Part shown: in pieces, positions 1 through 10,753 of the stretch | Layout: every line of letters begins with the position of its first letter | Numbering within the stretch: position 1 is the first letter of the stretch | Origin: Rhizopus sp. PT2906 | Taxonomy: Eukaryota > Mucoromycota > Mucoromycetes > Mucorales > Rhizopodaceae | DNA length: 43,960 nt | Assembly (NCBI GenBank): GCA_025529335.1 | Contig: JAMYHX010000367.1 | Location: forward strand, 1-43,960 | Direction: 5' to 3' | The notes under the pieces: generated by a model | What the model was told of the DNA's origin: nothing | Database searches by the model: none | What the model saw: only the letters and a program-made list of their open reading frames with translations | Program-made: the position numbers and the translations under genes

Positions 1-10
1 TATTTAGCAA

Positions 11-3000
11 ATGGAGAGTAAGTTTGATTTGAGAATCTTGAAGGTTTAACTGATCATAACTAAACTCATCATGAATGCCTATAGTTACAAGAAAACGAAA
101 GGCTACATCAGAAGCCGGTCCTTCGACAACAACAAGACAAAGACGTGTTGATCCTCCTCCACCACTACCACCTTTAGCTCCACCTTTGCCTCCAGAGGCT
201 CGGACATTGTATTACACTAGAAAATGCAAACTTGGCCCTCTTCTCAGACCAGAATTCACTCTTTACAAGGTATGTTTGTTAAATTGGCTTACAACAATAT
301 CTAATACTAAATTTATTTGTGTGCACGCATTAGAATTATTTCCGATTGATATCTGAAGAGTTCTCTATTCTTCGACGGGATGCAATCAACTTTGCGCTTT
401 TAATCATAATTCGATATCTCAACACTCAGCAAGTTGAGCTTGTAAATACCTATATGAGAAATTTGGGTGATATACAACGGAGATTACGGCAGCTTAACCA
501 TGATTTATAACTTGCACAAGAATTACAAGATGAATTGCTTGGTCTACAGCAAACGTTTAACGACATAAATGATGCCCAAGGCGGATTGTAAGGTCTCCCT
601 TGGCAAAATGAATCTATTCTTTTGATGGATCAATTAATACAATTGCAGCAAAACTTTGAACAACTAAATATTGTCGTCAATGAAATCATGGCTGCTACAG
701 ATAACCAAGAAATAGCATACCAGAACCCCGAAAACATAGAAACACTGCATAATCGTCTGATTGAAATTAGTGGAAACACTGAGCCAATAACTACATTAGT
801 CAGGGGAACAGTAGCAAACATTTTGCTGAGGATCAGACAATGGAAATTAGACATGCAAAATCAGTTACCAGAGCGCTTTGAACGATTAAATCCAGTAGAA
901 AGACAAGCTATTCAAAATCTACGTATGATAGCAAATCTTCGTGAATTACACCAACTCGTTCTTCAAACTTTACCAGCAGTGCAAAATGTATTAAAGCAAA
1001 ATGATTTAACTGAAGAAGCGCGTTTGGAACAAATACAAATATTGACGGTGACACGCGAACGAATTGCAGTAGCAGAAAATCAATTAAGAATAATGCAGCC
1101 AATCGAGCAACAAAGCCAGAATACATTGAACACCAATGAAGCAGCAAGAGAATGTATGAACATTGATATACTAATAAGAAGATTAAATTCAATGGAAAAT
1201 CAACATGCTCGATTATTTCAACAATCCGAAATAATTACTCAACAAATTCGCTTGGTTGATTCTAACCTCCAAACCCAAGGCTTACCAAAAATAACCCATG
1301 AAACATTCTGGAGTCATCTATATAGAAAAGTAGCACTTGATCCTAACAATTTAAACGCAGCCATAGTAAGTAAAAGATAACGACTATCTGTAATGATAAA
1401 ACTAACACGTTTGATCGTAGCGTTTTAGCCCACATATTCTGAACAATTTTAACGATTTCGAAGCAACAAGAAGGGAACCAGGACTCGATACTTACAGATA
1501 TGCAATTCCTACCTTGGATCCATTACATAGAAGTTTATCAAACGCTTATGGAAGCACTATTGTTCAAAGTAAGCACCTCTCTTCCAACTTTAAAAAAAAT
1601 AAGATTACATAAATACTGTAAATATCTTGTTTTCCAGATGTCACTATGCATTTGTTGAATACAAAGCTATGGATAATGCGTATATTCAAAGGTTACTTTC
1701 TTCAACAACAACAACAGCCACAGCAACGTCAACAACAGCAACGGCAAATTAGATTGCCAATTATGTCTTTAAGTAAGAAGTTTTTCTAGTGTGATCATGT
1801 TGACACTCATTCATTTACTTTTTTTTTTTCTTTTTTAGCAAAAAAAAGCTGCCAACGGAATCATAAATCATACTCTGTTTGATGAAATTGTGTTTGAAGA
1901 AGAGGAAGAAGAAGAGATCATTGAAGTACGAAATTTTGGCAATTTAAATCAATTATACAATCAAATACGTCCAATATATGAAGCTGAATTTTGAGGAGTT
2001 GCTTATGATATTATCAGCGATTACGGTTATGCTACTAATCATCCCCTCAAGTTTATTCGTTTGAGCTATCGCTTGCTGCAAGCAGCTTCTTCACTTCCAG
2101 ATGCACCAATCAAGTTATGGAGTTTATTACCTCAGGCTACTCATTCAATGGTACATGTGCCGCTCAGTGGAATACCAACTCTGTGTACTCTCTTCCAAAG
2201 GGCCCATCAAAACGGTCATCCGATTCCGAGATTTATTATTCCTAACGGCAATTTCTTTCGCCTTGCTGACTTTGATCGCTTCTACTTTGGACACGAGAAC
2301 AAGATACATCTTTGGATCACTGTTTTCAACATTGGCAAGTTAGACACTGGGGTTTTAGCCAATCCAGCAACAAGTCACTTGGCGTATAGTATGAAGACTG
2401 ATGGTCATATGATCAGTATCCTCTTTGGGAAGACTTCCGTAGAATTTGTACCACAAGCAAAAAACGATTTAATTAGACAAAAAAGGAATACTGACTTTAC
2501 TAATCGTACCAAAGGCCTGTATCCCTTGTATAAAGAGCCTACTGTTATTACAGCAAACGACAGAATAATAGGAATAGATCCAGGTATGATGATGATTTTT
2601 TTGACCTAGATGATTCAATCTAATTCTTTTATGTATAGGAGTTCGTGACATTCTCTACGCTATTGATTGCGATGCCGATGAACTTGTTGACAAACGATCT
2701 ACCAAGGAACATACTTTCGCTTACAGCAAACACAAAGGGTATGCCTATTCAAACCGGAAAATGGCCCAAGACCATGTTGCTCGTGTTGTACTGGGCCAAA
2801 CCACAGTAGATGAAGTATTCAAGCTTGCACATTGTTCGTCAAAGCCAAAAAGACGCAAGAAAAGGAAAGGATTCAAACGTCAACATCAAGACGAGTTGCA
2901 TATGGTGATGCAGGTATTCGTGGTACCTACAGAGGTAATACCCCTGTTCCAGTAAAGCAAGTTCAAAGAGCAATAGCCCAAAAAGCGACAGTGTTCACTG

Positions 3001-3166
3001 TGGATGAATTCAGGACCTCTGTCACATGCTGTCACTGCCAAAGAAGAATGAACAATGTGACTTCTGAACTAAACACCTGCAACCATAACAAAAAAAAAAG
3101 CATAGAATAAACGGTGTTGAAAATAAGTCTAGAAGTGTTGTATATATTATTCTGAAGTTAAAATAA
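11..3166 (+). pseudogene. Broken Fanzor (TnpB-like RNA-guided nuclease) gene
   Basis: Fanzor proteins are eukaryotic relatives of TnpB, RNA-guided RuvC nucleases carried by transposons. Visible exons are 75-269 (or 11-17 joined to 85-269 across a gtaagt...tag intron), 334-1365, 1421-1568, 1638-1772, 1839-2583 and 2639-about 2895, followed by a different frame up to 3110/3166. The N-terminal half is Gln-rich coiled coil. The RuvC-I signature GIDPGVRD spans the 2584-2638 intron. Near the C-terminus lie VAYGDAGIRGTYRGN, then VDEFRTSVTCCHC, the usual TS-x-x-C-x-x-C lead-in to the zinc ribbon. Damage: in-frame TAA at 508 and 589, TGA at 1992, a frame change at the A8 run (about 1840), a frame change with apparent internal deletion near 2895, and another at the A10 run (3090-3099). 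The second zinc CxxC and RuvC-III aspartate are not found. Clearly non-functional as read; the family call is by motif only. Confidence 0.72.
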
Positions 3167-4261
3167 GTAAAACTCATCTTTCTTTTATCGAACATTTCAT
3201 ATTCGGGGTACTCACAATAATACACTGATACGTTTATTTTCTCCCAACTATGCTTACCTTGAATAGAGTACGATAGAAGAAAATATTTCACGAGTAAGAT
3301 TTTAAAAGCGTAAAGTAAGTGTATTAAAGAAGTATTGAAAATTATAAAATATAAGAGAGAAGACTGTATATCGTTTATTCAAAAAAAACGATTCCTTATT
3401 TATAATATTCTTTTGCTGTCTTTAATTTCTTCATCAGTTACTATCATCGCAACATGGCTCCTTATTTAACCGAGATCGTTCGGTTATTACTAACAGCTTG
3501 ACACCATTAAGACCCTTAAGATTTCCTGAAGGGACCCCCTTCCCAATTGCATCTCCGATGTTCTTGCTTATTAAACTAAGAGTTACTTGCGGGTCGGCAT
3601 TAGCGATATTCGAGTCGGTACATTCAATTTCGGGACGGCATTTATTTACAAAGAAGAGATGGTCATATCCAACATAACATGTATCAACACCAGAATTCTT
3701 TTTACACATGATTGGCTGTTTATACTCACCGGGCCAATGTTACACATAAAGTGCGCAAACAATCATTTAACCTTAAAAAGAAAGGGATAAACATTGGATC
3801 GTTTATTTACGCCCACAACTCATAAAAAAGGAAATGATTGGTGACTAAAGGCAGTGCAATAATACTAATGTGACGATAGGTTTCGGAAACAAGGAGAGGA
3901 ACTGGTAAGTTACGCCCCCTTCTTGAAGTTCTTTTAACATAATTTTGTGTGTTTAGTAACATGCCTCTCTTTGAACACATACACACGCATACACACATGC
4001 ACATTTAGTGGTCATGAGAATGGCCCTTACTTTTTACATGTATAAACTGTAGTACGAGCATCATTTTGGTCTGTTGCACGATCAATCTGCAGCCGATACT
4101 GATTAAAAAAAAAGTGCGCCTATTTAGGGAAAGGATAAATAATGTAGCGACACATAGAGAAACATACTGAATTTGAAGCCACTCGAGTGACTTTGTATTT
4201 GTGAGTTTTTTTTTTTTGAGGAAAAAAAAAAAAAAAAGAGTATACATATTTTACATATAGA
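3167..4261. other. AT-rich intergenic stretch, no supported gene
   Basis: No gene can be supported. A 91-codon minus-strand ORF at 3434-3709 has no recognisable domain and no clear promoter or splice context. Short CA/TG-rich and homopolymer tracts occur near 3970-4000 and 4205-4240. This may be flanking or decayed transposon DNA of the Fanzor element, but terminal repeats were not found. Confidence 0.5.
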
Positions 4262-5153
4262 ATGACAAGCATCAGCACGTAAGATTAGCATAGAATCAAG
4301 ACAACATATTGTTAATATATATTATACAAGTATTCCTAGAGGTTTCAAGCCATGTCTCTCAAAATATTCTTCACCTTTTGATAAAGAAATACTTCAAGAC
4401 GACGATAAAGAACTTTGGCTGATTCGTATTCCTGACAACGTATGTGTTTGTGTATTTGTAAATGTATGTTTGTATTGATGGAATTTATTGTAGATTTCAG
4501 AAAAGGATTTGGAACAATTAAAGTTAAAAGTCCCAACAGCAACAACAACATCTAAGCTCGCCAAATTAGAAAAAGACAATAGTAAATACGCTCTATACAA
4601 GGTGCCCACAGACAACTTTAGCAGTAGTGGTAGTAGTAGCAGTAGTAATAGCATTGATGATGATAAAGCACAAAATGATGTTGGCATCAGTGGACAAGAG
4701 ATGCTAAGTTTCGATTGCTTGGTGCCTAGCCGTGAAGATAATGGTAAATTTGTAAAAGGTAGTATAAATCATAGACATGTATGCGCGTATCTTATATATT
4801 TTAGTGGATAAACCATTTGAGCATTGTTTGATTTTGGATGAAATTGTCGATATTCCTGATTCAACAGCATTAGCAGAGTCCATTCGTGACTCACCCATCT
4901 ACAAACGAGAACAGCCTGAAGGTCTCAAGTTGCGTTTCTTGCCAACTGGTTACTATTCAAGTATGTATATATATAACAAAATGATCCCGATAAATAGTAT
5001 ATCTTATTGCTCTATATTATAGGAGAGGATGAAAAGTCAGAGGAAGAAAAGAATAAGAAACGATCTCTTGAAGAAGAAGAAGACATAAAAGAACCTGTGA
5101 AGAAGGTTAAAAAGGAAAAGAAGGATAAAAAGAAGAAGAAAGAAAAAAAATAA
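4262..5153 (+). CDS. RPA34: RNA polymerase I subunit RPA34 (A34.5)
   Basis: Non-catalytic Pol I subunit that with A49 forms the TFIIF-like subcomplex in the nucleolus. Exons: 4262-4278, 4331-4439, 4494-4743, 4805-4960, 5023-5153; every junction keeps phase. The start was chosen because a 17-nt first exon spliced to 4331 yields MTSISTIPRGFKPC, matching the IPxGFKxC opening of yeast RPA34. Then come KELWLIRIPDN (yeast has VWLIKFPSN), a Ser-rich patch, LSFDCLVPSRED, the FExCLILDEIVDIP segment, and PEGLKLRFLPTGY, close to VEGLKLEHFATGY in yeast. It ends in an acidic then Lys-rich tail, as in the family. The stop is only 87 bp before the DSK2 start on the same strand. RPA34 is poorly conserved and easily missed, but the collinear motifs make this call firm. 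Confidence 0.85.
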
Positions 5154-5240
5154 AGTTACCAAAAAAGGGTGGTACACGTCATACTGCCTTACATATAATT
5201 TCCTTTTTTTTTTTCTGCTTGTTTCTTTCATTTTGTAACC

Positions 5241-6282
5241 ATGTCTTCTACTATTAACGTTAACGTCAAAGCTTCAGGCGATAAAAAGTTTGTGATTGCT
5301 ATTGATCCAAGCAAGAGTGTGCTTGAGTTCAAAGAGATGATTGCTGAAAAGACAGATGTGCCTGCTGAAAGACAAAGACTCATCTATTCTGGTCGTGTAT
5401 TGAAAGACAATGATACCTTGTCCGATTGCAAAATTGGGGATGGCAATACTGTCCACATGGTAAAGGGATCGCAACCAGGCGCACCTAAAGGTAATATAAA
5501 TATAAATGTACAACAAAGTAGAAAATAACATCTATTTAGCAAGCAGTACACCTGCTGCTGTTGCTCCAACAGCAACAACCACAACTACAACCACAGCCAG
5601 TGCACCACAAACAAACAATAACAATACCAACACACAGTCTATTCCAAACAATCCGTTTGCAGGATTAGCAGGCATGCCCGCTGATTCTCAAAGCAATCCT
5701 TTTAATCTATTCGGTTCTGGCTTCGGAGCAGGCGCGATGGGCAACAGTTTTGGAAGTTTACTTGATCCCAATATGGCCAATCAGATGCTTCAGAATCCCA
5801 TGTTTGCACAGTACATGTCGAGTGTACTTCAAAATCCTGCTGTTTTAGATTCTATCATTCAAACCAATCCCCAATTATCAAGCATGGGACCAGAGATCAG
5901 ACAGATGTTACAATCACCTGAATTTAGACAAATGCTATCCAATCCAGACATGATTCGTCAGATGGCTACCATGGCTTCCATGTTTGGAGGAGCTAATCCA
6001 GCTAGTCAGCAACCTGCGGCAGAAAATCCATTTGCTAGTCTTGGCAGTGGTGCACCTCCTGTGGATCCTCAGTTACAACAACGTATGGCAGCCTTATTTG
6101 GAGGTAACAGTAATGCGAATACTCAAGTGGATACACGTCCACCTGAGGAGCGTTTCCAGGTTCAGTTGCAACAATTGAATGAAATGGGTTTTTGGGATGC
6201 AGCAAAGAATATTCGAGCCTTGACAGCAACAGGAGGCAATGTGAATGCTGCTATTGAATTACTGTTTAGTGGCAACATTTAG
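5241..6282 (+). CDS. DSK2: Ubiquilin-family ubiquitin receptor DSK2
   Basis: Shuttle factor carrying ubiquitinated clients to the proteasome. Exons 5241-5490 and 5540-6282 (330 residues; intron phase 1). Domains in order: N-terminal ubiquitin-like domain (about 1-78, with LIYSGRVLKD and the I44-type patch), a Thr/Ala/Asn-rich linker, an STI1-like repeat region rich in NP motifs (NPMFAQYMSSVLQNPAVLD, then MLSNPDMIRQM), and a C-terminal UBA (about 285-328) with NEMGFWDAAKNIRAL. The size is close to yeast Dsk2. The start at 5241 gives a full UBL and follows a T-rich leader. The 3' end faces the FERRY3 homologue's 3' end across 114 bp, with AATAAA-like signals just after the stop. Confidence 0.95.
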
Positions 6283-6396
6283 ATCAATTTTTATAAATAA
6301 ACTATAAAAGGAGAGAGAGAAAGTCATCTGCCCTCTTATCCACACGAGTCTTGGTCCTCCCTTTATTTTTTTCTGTAAATATCCTTTTTATTATGA

Positions 6397-8535
6397 TTAA
6401 CTCGTACGAAATAGATTGACGAGTAAATTTCTGAATTGTTGAAAAAGAACATCTTGTTGACTTACATCATCCATATGATTTGAAATGGGAGGCAGGATAA
6501 ACTCGATCGTTCTCAAGCCCAGATTATTTTCTTCTTGTAGTACACGCTTACCACTCTGGGAGTGTTCAATCAAGTAACCCTTGATGCATTTCATGACCAC
6601 TTCACCTCGTTTTTGTAACCAAAGCTGATAATTGGGGATCTGTTCAGGTTGCACCAAAAACTTGTCTGGTAACAGTGAGAGCGGAATGGATAAGGAGGAA
6701 ATATCATACTGACTTGTCAATTTTAGAATACTGCGTAATCCAAGAATGACAGAATGTCTATTGGATACATCAAGAGTACTGATACCTAATAAATACGTAT
6801 GTGCGAAGAATGATGATCAGATGATTTTTTTTTGACTTTTTTTTTTTTTCTGTTACTTGTGCTATCAATGACCAAGTGAAATACGACTTGAATATTGGGT
6901 AAATTAGAATGTTTTGTGACAAAAAAGGAACCTTCCTGTAACCCTTCAGGATGACATTCAAAGTCCTGCTGAATGACGGATAATTGGGTTTCTATATCAG
7001 CAAAGTGAAACTCTGTTGATTGTTGACACCGCTCAAAGAGTGATTGGTTCCCTGCCTTGCCTGCCTTGTACTGCCTCCAACCATAACCTGCCGGCTGATC
7101 TTGACGACGGAGGTCGTTCAAGTCGACCAAGACAACGGTTGCACTCAGATGACTTGTATAGAGTTTAGTTGCTGTTTCAGCACGATAAGCCACATCTCGG
7201 AGAGGATCACAGGGTATCACTTGATCAGTGACAAGGAGACGTAAATTGTGCGTCGATTTCACCTGAGCAGTTCCCATCATGATAGTGAATGATTCGGCCA
7301 AAGGGGGCGCAGGTTTCGGCTTATCTTCCTCAATCCCCAAATTTTCCATGGCCTTACCTAACCAGCCACCTAACTTTCGAACGGAGCTCAAGTGAGTGTT
7401 CTCCATGGCATGTTTCTGTTGCTGCAGGAATGAAATAGGGTTCCAGCTTTTTCCGGTTTTGTTGGTGTTACCCAAAGATGAGGCACGTTGAAGGGAGTGA
7501 CGTTTGTTTTCGATCGAGCTGTTACTCCTAGACCTTGTTGTCTGGATAGAACGACGCAGAGGAATGTGAGCGTCCACCTTGGCACGGTTCTCGAGTAAGA
7601 GGGCGATGGCAGCCTCGACTGATTGATTTGAGAGCATCAGTGCTGTCTCGGCCTGGTCTTTAGCAAATCCCATTTCTTGGATGCTCTTTACACTCTCTGT
7701 GTATTCACCATTACTCAGGATTGAGCTGGCTCTTCGTTTAGACGAAGAAGAAGAATGAAGGGATCCTGTGTCTGGATGATCCCAAGCCTTGACACGACTA
7801 GCAGCTGCTTCCACCATTTCCTTTCCATCCGGCTTTTCCTCTGACCTATTTTGGTATTCACGGTATAACTCAATGACAAATTCTCTATATTCCTGACGTT
7901 GTGTTTGTTGTAATTGAAGAATATCTGATTGCCAAGTGGCTTCAAATAATTCCAGTTCTTCTACGTGTCGTGTGAATAAACTTGTCATGTTGGCTGAAGA
8001 AGATTCTATTTCCTTTGCGTGCCTAATGAGAAATATAAGCATAAAATGAAGACACATCGAATGTTTGACACTTGCCTTGCTTTGATATTAGCCAATTCAT
8101 GATCCCTTGATGCATATAGTTCCTGAATAGCCAAGGTATAACTTGATTCTAATTCTAGTAAAGTATCAAACAGGTTGGGTACAGGACAATGAACAAGAGT
8201 ATGATAAGCTCTAGGGAAGATATCCTAAAGATAGGTTAATCATAATAAGACAAAAGTGAATTATATACCTCTTCTGGTTTATTATTATAAGCTAATGTAG
8301 TTGATTGATATGCATTCAAGAATGACTTCTTTTTATTCTTGTCAACTGGATATTCTATTTGATTAATTTCTAATAAAGCAGATGAAATAAGCGACAAAAG
8401 TGAGATAGAATAGTAAGGAGGCAATGATTGGGTCTGTGTGATATGATGAACATAGTCTCTAATATGTTGCTCTTTTTTTAAATTTATTTCAAATCTTTTT
8501 TTAGTATTTTTAATTAAAATAACCGTATTGGACAT
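6397..8535 (-). CDS. FERRY3: FERRY3/C12orf4 homologue with internal UBA domain
   Basis: In animals C12orf4 is a subunit of FERRY, a Rab5 effector complex linking early endosomes to mRNA. Exons on the minus strand: 8535-8269, 8224-8076, 8022-6857, 6785-6397 (656 residues). Blocks matching the human protein as I recall it: RDHELANIKARHAKEIE, SFTIMMGTAQVKSTHNLRLL, FHFADIETQLSVIQQ, GSFFVTKHSNLPNIQVVFHL, RHSVILGLRSILKL, YDISSLSIPLSLL and VMKCIKGYLIE. The second intron (8075-8023) has a GC donor, AG|GCAAGT, and the frame requires it. Between the conserved halves are a Ser-rich insert and a UBA-like segment (residues 248-284, SIQEMGF ... SVEAAIALLLEN) that I do not recall in the human protein. Start at 8535 preferred over an upstream ATG lying behind a poly-Lys/Phe reading of an A/T run. 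Confidence 0.88.
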
Positions 8536-8860
8536 TTTAAAGAAAGAAAAAAGGAAAAAAAAAAAAAAAAGTTCCCGCCTTAATCTCATGTGTAACTTTT
8601 GAAACAATAAATGTCCGCCTTCTCGGCAAAAGATTCCATGTGACGAAATGCATGAACTAAAAAAAAAAAAAAAAAAAATTGGGAGGATAGGAAGGATGTT
8701 GTCAAAAAAGGGTTAAGGGAGAGGACTTATATATTGTAACTTTAAAAAAAAAAAAAGTTGTCATTAAACAAGTCCGATGGGATCTACTTTAAAAAAAAAA
8801 AAAGAAGTATAAATAGCCCTGCTTTTCTTTTTCTTTTTTATATTTTTATTTATTCTTAAA
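8536..8860. promoter_or_regulatory. Divergent promoter region with poly-A/T tracts
   Basis: 325 bp between the starts of the FERRY3 homologue (minus) and the PCL cyclin (plus). It holds four A/T homopolymer runs (about 8557, 8660, 8742, 8790), typical nucleosome-depleted promoter elements in fungi, a TATA-like AAGTATAAATAG near 8805 placed for the cyclin, and a T/C-rich cyclin leader. No ORF. Confidence 0.5.
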
Positions 8861-9518
8861 ATGACTTCTATTCTTTCAATAACAGACAGTTCTCAATTGA
8901 CTGAATTTTGTACAGTAATATTACCCACCATTTGGACATTAAATATAAGCAAATCAAGACAATTTATACAAAAAGTATTAAAAGCAACACAAATAAGCTG
9001 TACATGCATCCTAGTCGCACTCTATTATATCCATCGTCTAAGGTCAGCTTATCCTCATATCGACCTTTCTATTGGATCAGAAATAAGACTATTTACTACC
9101 GCACTCATCTTGGCTAATAAATACCTGGAGGATAGTACATTTACAAATAAGGTAATCATGATTTAAATAAAAAAAGGAAAGAAAATTTAATTGATTGTTT
9201 TAGACTTGGTCAAGTGTATCAGGAATTCCGGTCAAGGAATTAAATAGAATGGAAGCTGAATTTTTATCTGCACTTGATTACAACATTTGTATCTCACAGC
9301 ACCAATTTTATCAGTGGACAATGCAATGTCAGCAATTATGGTCCTTATTTTTAATGCCAGTGACACAAAAGAGAAGTTTAGAAGAAGAGGAGGAAGTACA
9401 TTATTACCAAAAGAAATCTAGATCATCCAATTCCCAAATATTATGTAAACCTATTCTCAGTTGGTCATCTTCTGTGTCTGCATTAGCTGCTTCAAGGATA
9501 ATGAATACATATTATTAA
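8861..9518 (+). CDS. PCL1/2-type cyclin (Pho85 cyclin family)
   Basis: Cyclin-box protein likely to activate a Pho85/CDK5-type kinase. Exons 8861-9151 and 9204-9518 (201 residues; phase 0). The cyclin box reads RQFIQKVLKATQ ... ALYYIHRLRS ... SEIRLFTTALILANKYLED, then TFTNKTWSSVSGIPVKELN and MEAEFLSALDYNICIS. The order and the N-K-x-W with x-E-x-x-F/L-x-x-L-D pattern match yeast Pcl1/Pcl2 rather than Pho80. A short acidic run of five Glu and a KK patch follow the box. The TATA-like site and T/C-rich leader upstream fit a plus-strand start at 8861. Confidence 0.82.
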
Positions 9519-10753
9519 TAGTAGTAGTAGTAGTAGTAGCAGTAGATTTTTTAAGCGCATCTGTACATACAAACATTTTATATAATGCATCCCCTCCCTT
9601 CTTTTATTTATGTGTATAATAATAATAATAATAATAATAATAAACGCTTTTATATACATCACGTGTATAAACGCATTTGATCGACAAATATAAACACGTG
9701 CCCTGATAAATATTAAAATACACTTTCTGCACTAAAAGCAAAAAAGGAGAAAGGATAAACAATAAAAAGATGGGATGATTAAGAATAAAAAAGGATCGGG
9801 GCATTTCTATGCATCACAATGAAAACCGTGATATCAATCTGACTTCAGTTGCGCCACACAAATAAATTACTTTTTATAGAAATATTGAAATTCTCTCCGC
9901 AAATGTGTCAATAATATTTATATCTGCAATATATGTTCATAATAGCGACTTTTAAATTTTCTAGAATTCTAGCTTTACGTTGCCAATTATAACTATATAA
10001 AAAAAAACCATGAATTTGATCATGATTGGCTTAATATTTGATCCTTAAGATGGCCATACAACTTTTTTTTGGCTCCTCATACCGCGGATAAGTCCTTTCT
10101 GAGTTGATAGCTTAATTCACACATTCTTTTGTAGTTGCTTCATTCTTTTCTTGATACGTCTGTGGTTTAAGTCCCAGAAAAATGACAGCTCTTTTTCTCT
10201 TCAGCTTTTATCATTAAAGTAAAACCTGTTGCTTAATGCTCAATGTTAGACCATGATTCTTGTAAACAGTGTTTTACATGTTCAGTAGAAGCTTAGAGAT
10301 ACGAGAAAATGAGTATATGAGATATTTATTGTGTACACTACGCGCATAAGGAAACCCACAAGAAGCTAATAACCTGTGACGTGGTCCAACAAATCTCTTC
10401 AATGTGTAGCGTCACGCTAAACATGACTTTATAAAGTCGTCATTTAGGCTTATGTTTCAACAAGAAAAAAGAGATAAAAAGAAATACCTTTATTCTGATC
10501 TTATATTGTCAGTTTGATCAAGATTCTCAAGTACAATTATGATATATTCATATTTTAAATCAATGGACAACCTTAGATTATAAACAAGTACCCGTTACAT
10601 TTTTGTAGGCCCTTATTTTCAAAAAAAAAAATGTGTGCGGAAAGTAAAAATAAAAATGTGCTGTGCTGTGGCTATTTCTGAGGTTGTGTGTCAATAATAT
10701 ATGTATAAATTTATCCGTACGCTTTATTTATCCATGTGTTGCTGTATACATGA
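9519..10753. other. Intergenic stretch with trinucleotide repeats
   Basis: A TAG/AGT repeat lies directly after the cyclin stop (about 9517-9545) and an AAT repeat at 9617-9643. The rest is AT-rich with no ORF I can support; a 66-codon minus-strand ORF at 9604-9804 reads the AAT repeat as poly-Tyr and is noise. Confidence 0.5.
9617..9643. repeat. (AAT)n microsatellite
   Basis: About nine tandem AAT units downstream of the cyclin gene, read directly from the sequence. Confidence 0.9.

Noticed and set aside
440..648. An intron that would remove both early stops of the Fanzor gene
   Set aside because: GT at about 440 and AG at about 648 keep phase, but the sequence between them reads as coiled coil continuous with both sides, so nonsense mutations fit better. 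Not fully excluded.
5037..5231. Minus-strand Phe/Leu-rich ORF
   Set aside because: Antisense of the Lys/Glu-rich RPA34 tail.
8536..8607. Upstream extension of the FERRY3 homologue
   Set aside because: Adds a poly-Phe stretch from an A run; the ATG at 8535 is the better start.
9604..9804. Minus-strand ORF with poly-Tyr
   Set aside because: Produced by the AAT microsatellite.
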